DNA of 42,426 nucleotides. It comes from Bacteroidales bacterium (lineage in GTDB: Bacteria; Bacteroidota; Bacteroidia; Bacteroidales; UBA932). The first letter of the stretch is position 1; every line of letters starts with the position of its first letter. Made by a program: the position numbers and the translations under genes. This document shows, piece after piece, positions 7,316 through 16,824 of this stretch. The notes beneath the pieces were generated by a model. That model saw nothing but the letters and a program-made list of their open reading frames with translations, searched no databases and had not been told where the DNA came from. The stretch spans positions 1 through 42,426 of the forward strand of contig JAFYVM010000021.1 of NCBI GenBank assembly GCA_017549145.1, read 5' to 3'.

Positions 7316-8878
7316 TCATTCAAAAATGTTCTGCTTGTCAAGGAAGCGGTAGGCGGAGGCCTCGGAGATGTGTTCCGGGAGGATGTCAGGGGCGGAGGCC
7401 ATGTCTGCGATGGTGCGGGCTAGTTTGATGATACGAGTGCAGGCACGTGCGGAGAGCCCCATATTGTCAATTATCCTTTCCAGAAGTTGTTTGCTCTCTG
7501 CGCTGAGGGGACAATACTTTTCTATATGTTTGTTGTTCATGGCTGCATTGCAGAAGATGCCCTCTCCTTCGAATCGTTTCCTCTGAATCTCTCTCGCAGC
7601 AAGAACCCTGGCAGCAATGACGGCGCTTGACTCAGCTTTCTTCCACTCGACAAGACGTTTGGGATCAACCCTGCGCAAAAAAATCTGCACGTCAATTCTA
7701 TCTAGAATCGGTCCCGACAGCTTCGAGATATATGCTATTCGTTTGGACGGAGTGCAGGTGCATCTGTCATCTTCTCCATAGTACCCGCAGGGACAAGGAT
7801 TTGTAGCTGCCACAAGCATGAAGTCGGCAGGATATTCTACCTTGGATTTGAGACGGGAAATTACTACCTTACGGTCTTCCATCGGCCCTCTGAGCGCTTC
7901 CAAAGCCCTTTTGGGCGCTTCGCAGAATTCGTCGGCGAAAAATATTCCATTATGAGCAAGCGAGATTTCTCCAGGCATGATAGTGTCCGATCCTCCTCCC
8001 AGCAGTGCTGCTAAAGATGCGCTATAATGAGGCGCTCTAAATGGGCGTTTGCGCATCAATCCGCCAGCTGGATTTCCCTTGCCGGCAACGGAATAGACCT
8101 TACTGGTCTGAAGGGACTCTTGCAAATTCATGGTCGGGAGGATCCCCGCCATGGCCTTCGCCAAAGAACTCTTTCCGCAACCTTGGCTACCGATAAGAAG
8201 AACATTGTGGCCGCCGCTTGCAGCAATCTCAATACCTCTTTTCGCTCCCTCCTGTCCGATAATGTCTGCAAAATCCATTGCATCATCGGCAGTTTCTGCC
8301 TTACCTCCAATAACTCCATCATCTCCTGATAGACTTAAGCGATTTTGAGCTAAAAGATCCTCACATGTCTCCTCACCAGCCAATATCCTCAGCACATCTT
8401 CAAGGTCGCGGACTCCATAAATCTCAACGCCAGAAAGTTCTACTGCTTCCACCGCAGAGCGAAGAGGCAGGATGCATCCGCGAAGTCCTTTTTTCACGGC
8501 GAGTTCCGCCAATGGCAGAGCGCCAGGGATTTCCTTTATTGTACCGTCCAGCCCGAGTTCTCCCATTATCAGGAAGTGGTCCAAAAGGGGTAATTCACGT
8601 TGCTTGGATGCTGCTATTATTCCCAAAGCAATGGGCAGGTCATATCCGCTGCCCTTTTTATGCATATCCGCGGGAGCAAGATTGATTACTATCTTTTTCC
8701 CGGGAATTCTGAAATCCAGAGACTGCAAGGCTGTAATTGTTCTCAGAAGACTCTCCTTCACAGCAGCATCAGCCAACCCCACTAAGTGTATTCCGAGGCC
8801 TTGGGCAATATTTACCTCAACCTCCACCGGCACCGCCTCAATGCCGATGCATTTCGCACAATGAATGTTAATAAGCAT
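7316..8878 (-). CDS. YifB/ComM family Mg-chelatase-like AAA+ ATPase
   Basis: A 520-residue cytosolic protein. The N-terminal domain (about 1-165) has the ComM-type Lon-like fold start, VEVNIAQGLGIHLVGLAD. The AAA+ core has Walker A GSQGCGKSSLAKAM (about 230-243), Walker B GIFFADEF and the sensor region AATNPCPCGYYG with a Cys-rich segment (CPCGYYGEDDRCTC). The C-terminal Mg-chelatase-like domain has SARACTRIIKLARTIADM. ComM in Vibrio and Haemophilus is a helicase that extends branch migration in natural transformation. Length and domain order fit the family. Transcribed divergently from mlaE. No other competence genes are nearby. Confidence 0.93.
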   Translation of the reverse strand: MLINIHCAKCIGIEAVPVEVEVNIAQGLGIHLVGLADAAVKESLLRTITALQSLDFRIPGKKIVINLAPADMHKKGSGYDLPIALGIIAASKQRELPLLDHFLIMGELGLDGTIKEIPGALPLAELAVKKGLRGCILPLRSAVEAVELSGVEIYGVRDLEDVLRILAGEETCEDLLAQNRLSLSGDDGVIGGKAETADDAMDFADIIGQEGAKRGIEIAASGGHNVLLIGSQGCGKSSLAKAMAGILPTMNLQESLQTSKVYSVAGKGNPAGGLMRKRPFRAPHYSASLAALLGGGSDTIMPGEISLAHNGIFFADEFCEAPKRALEALRGPMEDRKVVISRLKSKVEYPADFMLVAATNPCPCGYYGEDDRCTCTPSKRIAYISKLSGPILDRIDVQIFLRRVDPKRLVEWKKAESSAVIAARVLAAREIQRKRFEGEGIFCNAAMNNKHIEKYCPLSAESKQLLERIIDNMGLSARACTRIIKLARTIADMASAPDILPEHISEASAYRFLDKQNIFE

Positions 8879-8952
8879 AATTTTTTGGTTTTACATTTGC
8901 CTAAATATTGATGCTTATTTCATAAAAGAGGGTAAGAAAAAGAAAAATGTGG

Positions 8953-8960
8953 TAAATTTG
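8953..8960 (+). promoter_or_regulatory. -7 box for the mlaE operon
   Basis: TAAATTTG (TAnnTTTG type), 23 nt before the mlaE ATG at 8983. Confidence 0.5.
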
Positions 8961-8982
8961 CGTGTTAAAATAAATTTTATTG

Positions 8983-9729
8983 ATGATAAAAAAATTTTTA
9001 GTCTCTATAGGAAGCTATGTTCTGTTCCTGAAAAATGTATTCAGGAAGCCTGAGAAGTGGAAAATCTTCTGGAGACAGCTGATTATTGAATCGGATAAAC
9101 TCATACTTTCATCTATAATTCTAGTCGGAGTCATTTCCCTCTTTATCGGAGGTGTATTGGTCATTCAGACTGCATCAAACCTTGAAAATCCTATCATCGA
9201 CAAGATGTACATCGGATATATGGTGAGAGAAAGTCTTATTCTTGAGTTCTGCTCTACTATGGTTGCCTTGATTCTTGCCGGTAAGATGGGTTCGAACATT
9301 GCTTCAGAGATTGGAAGTATGCGTATCACGGAGCAGATTGATGCTATGGATATGATGGGTGTCAACTCAGCAGGATTCCTTGTGCTTCCTAAGGTTGTTG
9401 CAACCACTATTCTCAGCCCTCTCCTTATGCTTCTTAGTCTTGCACTTGGACTTGTAGGTGGATGGGTTGTTGTAAATGCAACTCAGATCATTCCTCCTCC
9501 ATCGTATATTACAGGTATCAAGGCATTCTGGAACGGATTCTATGTGTTCTATAGCTGCTTCAAGATGTCTCTATTCTGCTTTATGATATCTTCAATTGCC
9601 GCATTCAACGGCTATTATGCGAAGGGTGGTTCGCTTGGCGTGGGACGTTCCAGCACAAAGGCAATCGTAATCACTAGTATCCTTATCCTTTTGGCAGACC
9701 TCATTGTCACACAATTAATGCTGTACTGA
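8983..9729 (+). CDS. mlaE: MlaE-type ABC transporter permease
   Basis: A 248-residue inner-membrane permease of the MlaE/YrbE family, which moves phospholipids between inner and outer membranes with an MCE protein. It has an amphipathic N-terminus and about five membrane segments. The conserved block SEIGSMRITEQIDAMDMMGV (the EQIDAL-type coupling motif) sits in the centre, then LPKVVATTILSPLLM. The ATG at 8983 is preferred over an in-frame TTG one codon earlier. The ATPase gene follows 2 nt later. No MCE-domain (MlaD) gene is next to it. Confidence 0.93.
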   Translation: MIKKFLVSIGSYVLFLKNVFRKPEKWKIFWRQLIIESDKLILSSIILVGVISLFIGGVLVIQTASNLENPIIDKMYIGYMVRESLILEFCSTMVALILAGKMGSNIASEIGSMRITEQIDAMDMMGVNSAGFLVLPKVVATTILSPLLMLLSLALGLVGGWVVVNATQIIPPPSYITGIKAFWNGFYVFYSCFKMSLFCFMISSIAAFNGYYAKGGSLGVGRSSTKAIVITSILILLADLIVTQLMLY

Positions 9730-9731
9730 TT

Positions 9732-10484
9732 ATGATCAAGGTAGAACATTTATATAAGGGCTTTGATGGGGTTCAGGTACTCAAGGATATTTCAGTTGAG
9801 TACGAGGCTGGTAAGTGCAATATGATTATCGGAGCCAGCGGTTCAGGTAAGACTGTTCTTTTGAAGAATCTCATCGGTCTGATGACTCCAGACAGTGGCG
9901 AGATTTCTTATGGTGACATGAAGATGTCCCAGATGACAGACAAAGAGAAGAAGCTTCTTCGTCAGAAGATTGGTATTCTCTTCCAGGGAAGTGCACTTTT
10001 TGATTTCGCAACAGTGATAGAAAATGTGATGTTTCCGATGGAATTCTTCACAGACTGGTCACCAGCACAGCGTCGCGAAAGGGCGCAGTTCTGTCTTGAA
10101 AAGGTTAATGTGATAGGTTCCGACAAGAAGTTCCCGAATGAGCTTAGTGGTGGAATGCAGAAGCGCGTGGGTATTGCCAGAGCTATTGCTCTTAATCCGC
10201 AATTCCTTTTCTGCGACGAGCCGAACTCGGGACTTGATCCGTATACATCCATCCTTATCGACCAGCTTATCAGCGATCTGACAAAGGAGTTCAATATGAC
10301 AACTGTCGTGAATACCCACGATATGAACTCTATCCTTGAAATTGGTGACAAGATTGGCTTTATTCATCAGGGTACGTTGCTCTGGCAGGGTGACAAGAAT
10401 TCTATCCTAAGCACTGATTGTAAGGAACTCAGAACATTCGTGTGTGCAAACACATTGGCACGAAACATAATTGAAGGAAAATAA
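9732..10484 (+). CDS. mlaF: MlaF-type ABC transporter ATP-binding protein
   Basis: A 250-residue ATPase. Walker A is GASGSGKTVLL (about 36-46), the Q-loop LFQGSALFDFATVIENVMFP, the signature ELSGGMQKRVGIARAI, Walker B FLFCDEPNSGLDP and the H-loop NTHDMNS. SALFD after the Q-loop and the GMQKRV signature are typical of the MlaF/Ttg2A branch. It should energise the MlaE permease. Translation is nearly coupled to mlaE; the next gene starts 1 nt after the stop. Confidence 0.95.
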   Translation: MIKVEHLYKGFDGVQVLKDISVEYEAGKCNMIIGASGSGKTVLLKNLIGLMTPDSGEISYGDMKMSQMTDKEKKLLRQKIGILFQGSALFDFATVIENVMFPMEFFTDWSPAQRRERAQFCLEKVNVIGSDKKFPNELSGGMQKRVGIARAIALNPQFLFCDEPNSGLDPYTSILIDQLISDLTKEFNMTTVVNTHDMNSILEIGDKIGFIHQGTLLWQGDKNSILSTDCKELRTFVCANTLARNIIEGK

Positions 10485-10485
10485 A

Positions 10486-12195
10486 ATGAGAGGCATCATC
10501 AAATATATTTCAGTAATATTCCTGTTGCTCTGCTTGACTGTATTGGCACAAGCGCAATCTCCTAAGTCTCTTTTGGAGAATCGCGTGCTTACAGCGGTGC
10601 AGAAGTATGATGCGGGACAAGTTGATGATGCAATCAAAATGCTCCTGCCTATCGTGGAGCTCGATCCGACCAACGATGCGGCGTACTATTATTTAGCTCA
10701 GTCGTACATAAAAAAGAAAGAACCTGATGCTGCAGAACTTTACCTTCAGAAAGCCGTAGAGCTGGATAGAAATAACTTCTGGTATAGACAGCGTCTGGCG
10801 ACTCTGTATGCTGCGACATCTCGTGGAGAGTTGGCTATTTCCATATATGAGCAACTTCTCATAGACTTCCCGAAGAAAAGTGATATCTATTTTGAGCTGG
10901 TGGAGCTATATGCGGCTATGGGAGAGATAGATAAGGCACTTGAAACGATTGAAGAAGTAGAGAAGGTGTTTGGAGTAACTGAGGCCTTGGCTGTATATCG
11001 TTTTAATCTGCTTAGAATGACCGAGCGCCAGGAGGAGGCCTTCAAGTCGCTTGAGGCCTATAATGAAAAGTATTCTTCACCTTATGTGCTCTCTACATTG
11101 GCAGACTGGCATATTTCTCAGTATAACGATTCGACTGCTCTTGCTTATTATAACGAAGCATTGGACTTGGATTCCAGCTATGCTCCAGCTCAGTTAGGTA
11201 AGGCAGAAGTGTTGAGAATGCGTCGAGATTATGGCGGCTTCTTCTCAATGCTCAATAAGCTTGTCAGGAATGAAGAAACGGCCGTAGGTGTAAAAACGGA
11301 TTATCTGATGGCTGTTGTACAGCGTACGGAGCCGAAATTCTTGCGTACCTTCTCATCTGAGCTTGATACGGTGATGACAGGTCTTATTTCAAAGCATGCG
11401 AAGGATAGTGCGGCTTTGGAACTGGCGGGATTATGGTATTATAAAACTAGCAGAAACGAGGAAGCAGCGAGATATTTTAAGATAAATGCGAATGAGCATC
11501 CGTCCAGCTTGAACGCTACTGCCGGCTATGTGGAGTTTCTGATGTATGCAGAAATGTGGGATGATCTTGCTAGTGAGGGAAGAAAGGCTTTTGAGGTTTT
11601 TCCAAGTGAGCCTGCGTTCTTGGAGCTAGCTAGTATCGGTGATTATAATATGGGTCGCTACGATGAGGTGATGGAGCTATGTGATAAGGTACTCGAGGTT
11701 GCACCAAGGGATAGCTCAAGAACTCTGCGGGCTTGGTCGACAAAAGGTGATCTATACCATAATGCTGGTGATTTCAAGAAGGCTTATAAGGCATACGACA
11801 AGGCATTGAAGATCAATCCGGATTATGAGTATGTGTTGAATAATTACGCCTATTATTTGAGTGTTGAAGGCAAGAAGTTGAAGAAGGCGTATGAAATGAG
11901 CAAGAAGACAATCGAGAAGGAACCGAATAATGCAACTTATCTGGATACCTTTGGTTGGATTGTGTATTTACAAGGCCGTCCTATGGAGGCGAAACCGTTC
12001 TTCAAGCGTGCAATGCTTTATGGTGGAAAGGATAGTGCCGTGATTCTGGACCATTACGCAGAAGTTTTGTTTGCTTTGAAAGAATACGATATGGCTTTTG
12101 TATATTGGAGCCTCGCGAAGCAAAAGAATTCTGAGGGAGAGGTCCCTGATCTAGATGAGAAGATTCAACAGAAAAAACAGGAAGCGGGAAGATGA
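10486..12195 (+). CDS. Exported tetratricopeptide-repeat protein
   Basis: A 569-residue protein with signal peptide (MRGIIKYISVIFLLLCLTVLAQA, about 1-23, cleavage before QSPKS). Helical TPR units run from about 25 to the C-terminus; clear ones include the pair from about 44 to 115 (DPTNDAAYYYLAQSYIKKKE onwards) and those near the end (KAYKAYDKALKINPDYEYVL, then EPNNATYLDTFGWIVYLQGR). The ATG at 10486 is preferred to an upstream start inside mlaF because the signal peptide begins there and GAAGGAAA precedes it. It overlaps the EnvC-like gene by 4 nt (ATGA). TPR proteins of this kind are usually envelope scaffolds; the specific partner is unknown. Confidence 0.88.
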   Translation: MRGIIKYISVIFLLLCLTVLAQAQSPKSLLENRVLTAVQKYDAGQVDDAIKMLLPIVELDPTNDAAYYYLAQSYIKKKEPDAAELYLQKAVELDRNNFWYRQRLATLYAATSRGELAISIYEQLLIDFPKKSDIYFELVELYAAMGEIDKALETIEEVEKVFGVTEALAVYRFNLLRMTERQEEAFKSLEAYNEKYSSPYVLSTLADWHISQYNDSTALAYYNEALDLDSSYAPAQLGKAEVLRMRRDYGGFFSMLNKLVRNEETAVGVKTDYLMAVVQRTEPKFLRTFSSELDTVMTGLISKHAKDSAALELAGLWYYKTSRNEEAARYFKINANEHPSSLNATAGYVEFLMYAEMWDDLASEGRKAFEVFPSEPAFLELASIGDYNMGRYDEVMELCDKVLEVAPRDSSRTLRAWSTKGDLYHNAGDFKKAYKAYDKALKINPDYEYVLNNYAYYLSVEGKKLKKAYEMSKKTIEKEPNNATYLDTFGWIVYLQGRPMEAKPFFKRAMLYGGKDSAVILDHYAEVLFALKEYDMAFVYWSLAKQKNSEGEVPDLDEKIQQKKQEAGR

Positions 12196-13367
12196 GATTT
12201 TTAGTAACATTAGTATTGTTCTTGTCGCTGTTTGGTAGCGCTCAGGCCCAGAATATAAAGGCTCAAAAGGAGAAGAGAGCTAAGCTTGAGCGTGAAATAG
12301 CAATTATAGACAAGCAACTCGCGGAGAATGCTTCCAAGAGTACGGATATGCTTTCCAATCTGTCGCTGATTAAGAAGAAAATCTCGAATCGAAAGGACCT
12401 GATCAGCGAAAGCGATAAGGAAATCAAGCAGTATTCTGACAGTATTTCCCGTAAGCAGCGAGACATCAACACTCTCAAGACAAGAGTAGATACTTTGGCT
12501 GCTCATTATTCCCGTTTGGTGATGGGTGCTTACAAGACCAGAGATCCACGAAGATGGTATATGTATGTCTTAGCTAGTGACAATCTCGGTCAGGCGTTCA
12601 GACGTATGGCCTATTTCAAGAACCTGTCCAACCAGTTGAATCATGATGCAATCCTGCTGAAGGATGCTCAGGCGGAGCTTGAGAAACAGAGACAGGTACT
12701 CTCCGGGCTTAAGAAAGAGGCACAGGATATTAAGAAACAGCGTCAGACAGAGCTTGAGAAACTGAATAAGGAGGAGCAGCAGGCAGAGGTGATAATCGCA
12801 AATCTTGAAAAAGATCAGAAGAAGTACCAGAAGCAGCTCGAAAGCAAGAGAAAGCAGGTTGAGGCATTGAATCGAGAGATTGAACGACTGGTTGCTGAGG
12901 CAATGCGTAAGAGCAAAGCTTCGAGCGGTTCAAAGAATAAGATGGTCGTAGATTCAAAGTTGGATGCAGCCTTTGCAAAGAATAAGGGAAAATTACCTTG
13001 GCCGGCTGACGGACCTATCGTAGATAAGTTTGGAGAAAAATACCATCCGGTATATAAGAGTGTGAAGCTCCCGTCAAATAATGGAGTGGATATCGCGTTG
13101 ACTAAGGATACAAAGGTGTGCGCTGTATTCGAGGGAGTTGTAAGACAGATAGTCGTTATGCCTGGATACAATAAGTGTGTTTTGATTCAGCATGGAAACT
13201 ACTTCACATTCTATTGTAAGCTGGCATCGACAAATGTAAAGGCTGGTGACAATGTGGTTCTTGGTCAGCAGATCGGAACAGTGGATACAATCAACGGACA
13301 GACTCAACTTCATTTCCAGGTGTGGGTAAACAATAAACCTCAAAACCCAGAGACTTGGCTTAAGTAA
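12192..13367 (+). CDS. EnvC-type murein hydrolase activator (degenerate M23)
   Basis: A 391-residue exported protein: signal peptide (1-19, ending SAQA), a long coiled coil rich in Lys, Glu and Gln (about 20-245), then a LytM/M23 domain (about 265-391, from LPWPADGPIVDKFGEKYHPV to PETWLK). In active LytM enzymes zinc is held by HxGxD and HxH. Here the first His is Asn296 (NNGVD) and the first His of HxH is Gln (QLHFQVW). It therefore probably lacks peptidase activity and activates amidases at division, as EnvC does in E. coli. Translation is coupled to the TPR gene through ATGA. Confidence 0.88.
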   Translation: MRFLVTLVLFLSLFGSAQAQNIKAQKEKRAKLEREIAIIDKQLAENASKSTDMLSNLSLIKKKISNRKDLISESDKEIKQYSDSISRKQRDINTLKTRVDTLAAHYSRLVMGAYKTRDPRRWYMYVLASDNLGQAFRRMAYFKNLSNQLNHDAILLKDAQAELEKQRQVLSGLKKEAQDIKKQRQTELEKLNKEEQQAEVIIANLEKDQKKYQKQLESKRKQVEALNREIERLVAEAMRKSKASSGSKNKMVVDSKLDAAFAKNKGKLPWPADGPIVDKFGEKYHPVYKSVKLPSNNGVDIALTKDTKVCAVFEGVVRQIVVMPGYNKCVLIQHGNYFTFYCKLASTNVKAGDNVVLGQQIGTVDTINGQTQLHFQVWVNNKPQNPETWLK

Positions 13368-13379
13368 AAACTACTAGCA

Positions 13380-14522
13380 ATGACAACAATAAAGAAAACA
13401 GTTTTCCTGACAGGTGGAACCGGTAATATGGGCTGGGCTGGATTTCAGGAACTTTATCAGAGAAAGGATAGATTCAATATAAGACTTCTCGCTCGTGACA
13501 GTAAGAAGAATCGTAAGATGTTGGATAAGTATGCTGATGATCCGGCAGTTACTGTAATATGGGGCGACCTTACCCGTTATGAGGATGTTTTGGAAGGAGT
13601 CAATGGTTCTGACTATGTGCTTCATGTGGGCGGAATGGTCTCTCCTGCTGCAGATTATTTTCCAGAAAAGACCCTGAAGGTCAATGTGTCAGCTGCTGAA
13701 AATGTCGTTAAGGCAGTTCTCGCTCAGCCAAATGTAGATGATATCAAGGTTGTATATATAGGCTCAGTTGCCCAGTATGGTGACCGTAACCCTCCGCGTC
13801 ACTGGGGAGATGTGAATGAACCGCAGGTCCCTGCAAAATACGATATGTATGCTCTGTCAAAGATTAAGTCAGAGGAAATCTTTGCAAATGCCGGCTTAAA
13901 GAACTGGGTGTCACTTCGTCAGAGTGGTATTCTCTATCCTGGTATTCTTAAGGTTGTGAATCCTACAGCCTTCCATGTTCCCGTAGGAGGAGTGTTGGAG
14001 TGGGCTACAATTGAGGATTCCGGTCGCCTTCTTGCGCAGGTGTGTGAGGATTGGGTTCCAGCTGAATTCTGGAATCAGGCCTATAATATCAGTAGTGGTG
14101 AACAGTATCGTATGACTAATTACGAGTTCGAGACACGTCTTCTTAATGGTCTTGGCCTTCCTGGTCCGGAGAAGGTGTTCGAGCCACAGTGGTTTGCCTT
14201 GAAGAATTTCCATGGAATGTGGTATACAGATGGTGATAAGCTTGAGGATTTCCTTCATTTCCGTGCCAATACTCCAATTGATGAGTACTTTGCTACAATG
14301 AAGGCCAAACTTCCATGGTTCTATTCTCTTGCATTCCTTGCACCAGCTTGGGCCGTGAAGCTCTTTATGAAACCTTATGCATTTGAAAAGGGAATGGGAA
14401 CCCAGTGGTGGGTAGAGAATGACCCGGAGAAGTTTGAGGCATACTATGGTTCCCGTGAGGAATACGAAGCTATCAAGTCTTGGGACGATGTGCGTCCTGC
14501 ACCACTTAAGAAGAGTCTATGA
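13380..14522 (+). CDS. NAD-dependent epimerase/dehydratase family protein (extended SDR)
   Basis: A 380-residue protein. The N-terminal Rossmann motif is FLTGGTGNMGWAGFQEL (TGxxGxxG, about 9-25). The catalytic YxxxK is YALSKIKSE (about 159-163), with Ser in IGSVAQYG upstream. It fits sugar-nucleotide or lipid-linked epimerases and reductases; the substrate cannot be read from sequence. The C-terminal 60 residues hold a hydrophobic stretch (FYSLAFLAPAWAVKLFM) that may be membrane-associated. It lies 12 nt after the EnvC-like gene and overlaps nrdG by 4 nt (ATGA). Confidence 0.85.
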   Translation: MTTIKKTVFLTGGTGNMGWAGFQELYQRKDRFNIRLLARDSKKNRKMLDKYADDPAVTVIWGDLTRYEDVLEGVNGSDYVLHVGGMVSPAADYFPEKTLKVNVSAAENVVKAVLAQPNVDDIKVVYIGSVAQYGDRNPPRHWGDVNEPQVPAKYDMYALSKIKSEEIFANAGLKNWVSLRQSGILYPGILKVVNPTAFHVPVGGVLEWATIEDSGRLLAQVCEDWVPAEFWNQAYNISSGEQYRMTNYEFETRLLNGLGLPGPEKVFEPQWFALKNFHGMWYTDGDKLEDFLHFRANTPIDEYFATMKAKLPWFYSLAFLAPAWAVKLFMKPYAFEKGMGTQWWVENDPEKFEAYYGSREEYEAIKSWDDVRPAPLKKSL

Positions 14523-14971
14523 AAATAAGAGTATTAGACATAGCATATGAAACAATGGCAGATGGCCCAGGCCTGCGCACCTCAATCTATTGCGCAGGCT
14601 GTGCCCACTGCTGTCCAGGTTGCCATAATCCCCAGTCTTGGGATTTCAAGGGCGGCCAGGAGATGTCTGTACAGGAACTTTTAGATATCATAAAGGACGA
14701 TGAGTTCGCCAATGTGACCTTTTCAGGTGGCGACCCACTTTATCAGGTTGAGGCCTTCACAGAATTGGCCCGTCGTATAAAAGAAGAAACCGGCAAGACC
14801 ATATGGTGCTATACCGGTTTTACTTATGAGGAAGTCTTGGCAGATGAGCGTCTGAGCCAGATTCTTCCATATCTTGATGTTCTGGTTGAGGGGCCATTTA
14901 TTATGGAACTCCGTACTACCGAGCTTCCATTCCGCGGCAGCTCCAACCAGCGCATTATTCAGCTTAAATAA
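14519..14971 (+). CDS. nrdG: Anaerobic ribonucleotide reductase activating protein
   Basis: A 150-residue radical-SAM enzyme that places the glycyl radical on NrdD. The [4Fe-4S] motif is in YCAGCAHCCPGCHNPQSWD, giving CxxxCxxC. It also shows the SAM-binding TFSGGDPL motif and the short length of NrdG. Its substrate nrdD is not adjacent: it lies about 4.6 kb away on the other strand. nrdG is instead coupled by ATGA to the epimerase gene. The 3' end faces the MBOAT gene with a 6-nt gap and no clear terminator. Confidence 0.95.
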   Translation: MKIRVLDIAYETMADGPGLRTSIYCAGCAHCCPGCHNPQSWDFKGGQEMSVQELLDIIKDDEFANVTFSGGDPLYQVEAFTELARRIKEETGKTIWCYTGFTYEEVLADERLSQILPYLDVLVEGPFIMELRTTELPFRGSSNQRIIQLK

Positions 14972-14977
14972 TTCCCC

Positions 14978-16807
14978 TTAGAACTGGAAATAGATAAATG
15001 CTTGTGTATCTGCGGTCATGAACTGGTAGATAATGAGCACTGTTACCGCAATCATCACTATCATGATTGGGATAGGTAGAAGTGCGAAATTCATTCTATA
15101 CCATCTCTTCATCTTTGATGGCAGCCAGTGAATGATCATTCCAAGTAGAATCAGTGAAAAGACCTCCCAATACTCTGCGCAGATGTCAGGGATAATGCTG
15201 GTATTCCATTTTCCACCGATCTGGTTGACCATATTCTGTGCTGTATTCCAAGCCTCAATATTTGCAGTCTTCGGGTCGAGGTTACTACCACTTCTGAAGA
15301 AGAGTCGAGTGAATGTAATGAAGGTGAAAGTCTGCGCGACACCCCAAAGATATCCTATATTCTGACCCCTCTGTCCTTTGCAGAGGTGATAGATGTATCT
15401 TACGATAAATCCTGTATAGATAACCAGCATCCACACTGTGAGGAGATTCCAGATAGGGAGAGGGTAGTAATGTCTGATAGCAATCAATCCTGCGCTGAGG
15501 AGAGTCATGAACAGCATTCTAAGATGCCAGCCAGTCTTTTTCCATAGCTGGTATACAATCATGCCGACTCCATTCAGTCCACCCCAGATGATGAAGTTGA
15601 ATGATGCTCCATGCCAAAGACCTCCGAGCAACATTGTGATGAATCTGTTGAGGTTTGCGATAATGTTCTTCTTACCCTCTTTGCTGAAATGAGAAATTAC
15701 AATCATCAGCAGGGCAAGTCCTACAAAGACGAGCGATATGATCCAGCTTCCAGAGAGGATTGCCGCAAAGATAGCAAAGAGTACAATCCAGAAATATGTT
15801 CCGAATGATGCCTCGCGGTTACCTCCCAGTGGAATATAAAGGTAAGATTTCAACCAACGGCTGAGCGACATGTGCCAACGTCTCCAGAAATCCTGAGGGT
15901 TCGGAGCCTTATATGGTGAATCGAAGTTCTGTGGAAGGTAGAATCCCATCAGCATTGCAACTCCGATTGCAATATCGGTGTAACCGGAGAAGTCAGCATA
16001 TACCTGTAATGAATATCCGAACAAGGCTGCCAGATTCTCGAATCCTGTAAAGAGAAGTGGGTTTTCGAAAACTCGGTCAATGAAGTTGACAGCGATGTAG
16101 TCACTGAGAATAATCTTCTTTGCGAGACCATTGAGAATCCAGAATACTGCGATACCGAATTGCTTGCGGCCGAGGTGGAACTGCTTGTAGAGCTGGGGAA
16201 TGAAATCACTCGCTTTTACAATAGGTCCTGCAACCAGCTGTGGGAAGAAACTTACGTAAAATCCGAAGTCCAGAATGTTCTTAACCGGCTCAATCTCCTT
16301 TCTATATACGTCAACAGAGTAGCTGATTACCTGGAAGATAAAGAACGAGATACCGACTGGGAGCACGATAGCATCCACGTTGAACATCTCCTTTCCTGCG
16401 ATGATGTTGCCAAGCTGTGAGAATATGTTGACAACCTTGATTTCTATGCCTGTGATATTGTGGATGAAGTCTGCGAAGAAATATGCATACTTGAAATAGC
16501 AAAGGATAGAGAGATCAAGCACGGCACTTAATATCAGCCATGCCTTCTTTCCACTATCTTTTTTTGCCTTACTGATTCTTTTTGCGATAAGGAAATCCGA
16601 TATGGTCACAAAAATCAGAATCAGCAGAGAGAATCCGCTGGTCTTGAAATAGAAAAAGAGGCTGACGAAGAAGAGGAATGCGTTACGCATGAGCCTCTTG
16701 TTTCCAATCAGCGCAAATATCATATACACTATTGCAAAGAACGCCCAGAAGTAGAACTGGGTGAACAATAGTGGTGAATTAGGGTCAAATGAGAATATTT
16801 TTTCCAT
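14978..16807 (-). CDS. MBOAT O-acyltransferase (AlgI/DltB-like)
   Basis: A 609-residue polytopic membrane protein with about 11-13 hydrophobic segments. The MBOAT core is plain: NPQDFWRRWHMSLSRWLKSY and GLWHGASFNFIIWGGLNG, whose His is the family's catalytic residue. The family moves acetyl groups across the inner membrane onto extracellular polysaccharide, alginate, teichoic acid or peptidoglycan. The last gene in a three-gene unit after two SGNH proteins, it fits the common MBOAT plus SGNH acetylation pair. The acceptor polymer is unknown; no polysaccharide locus is visible in the window. Confidence 0.92.
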   Translation of the reverse strand: MEKIFSFDPNSPLLFTQFYFWAFFAIVYMIFALIGNKRLMRNAFLFFVSLFFYFKTSGFSLLILIFVTISDFLIAKRISKAKKDSGKKAWLILSAVLDLSILCYFKYAYFFADFIHNITGIEIKVVNIFSQLGNIIAGKEMFNVDAIVLPVGISFFIFQVISYSVDVYRKEIEPVKNILDFGFYVSFFPQLVAGPIVKASDFIPQLYKQFHLGRKQFGIAVFWILNGLAKKIILSDYIAVNFIDRVFENPLLFTGFENLAALFGYSLQVYADFSGYTDIAIGVAMLMGFYLPQNFDSPYKAPNPQDFWRRWHMSLSRWLKSYLYIPLGGNREASFGTYFWIVLFAIFAAILSGSWIISLVFVGLALLMIVISHFSKEGKKNIIANLNRFITMLLGGLWHGASFNFIIWGGLNGVGMIVYQLWKKTGWHLRMLFMTLLSAGLIAIRHYYPLPIWNLLTVWMLVIYTGFIVRYIYHLCKGQRGQNIGYLWGVAQTFTFITFTRLFFRSGSNLDPKTANIEAWNTAQNMVNQIGGKWNTSIIPDICAEYWEVFSLILLGMIIHWLPSKMKRWYRMNFALLPIPIMIVMIAVTVLIIYQFMTADTQAFIYFQF

Positions 16808-16824
16808 CGGTTAGTTTTCTACGA

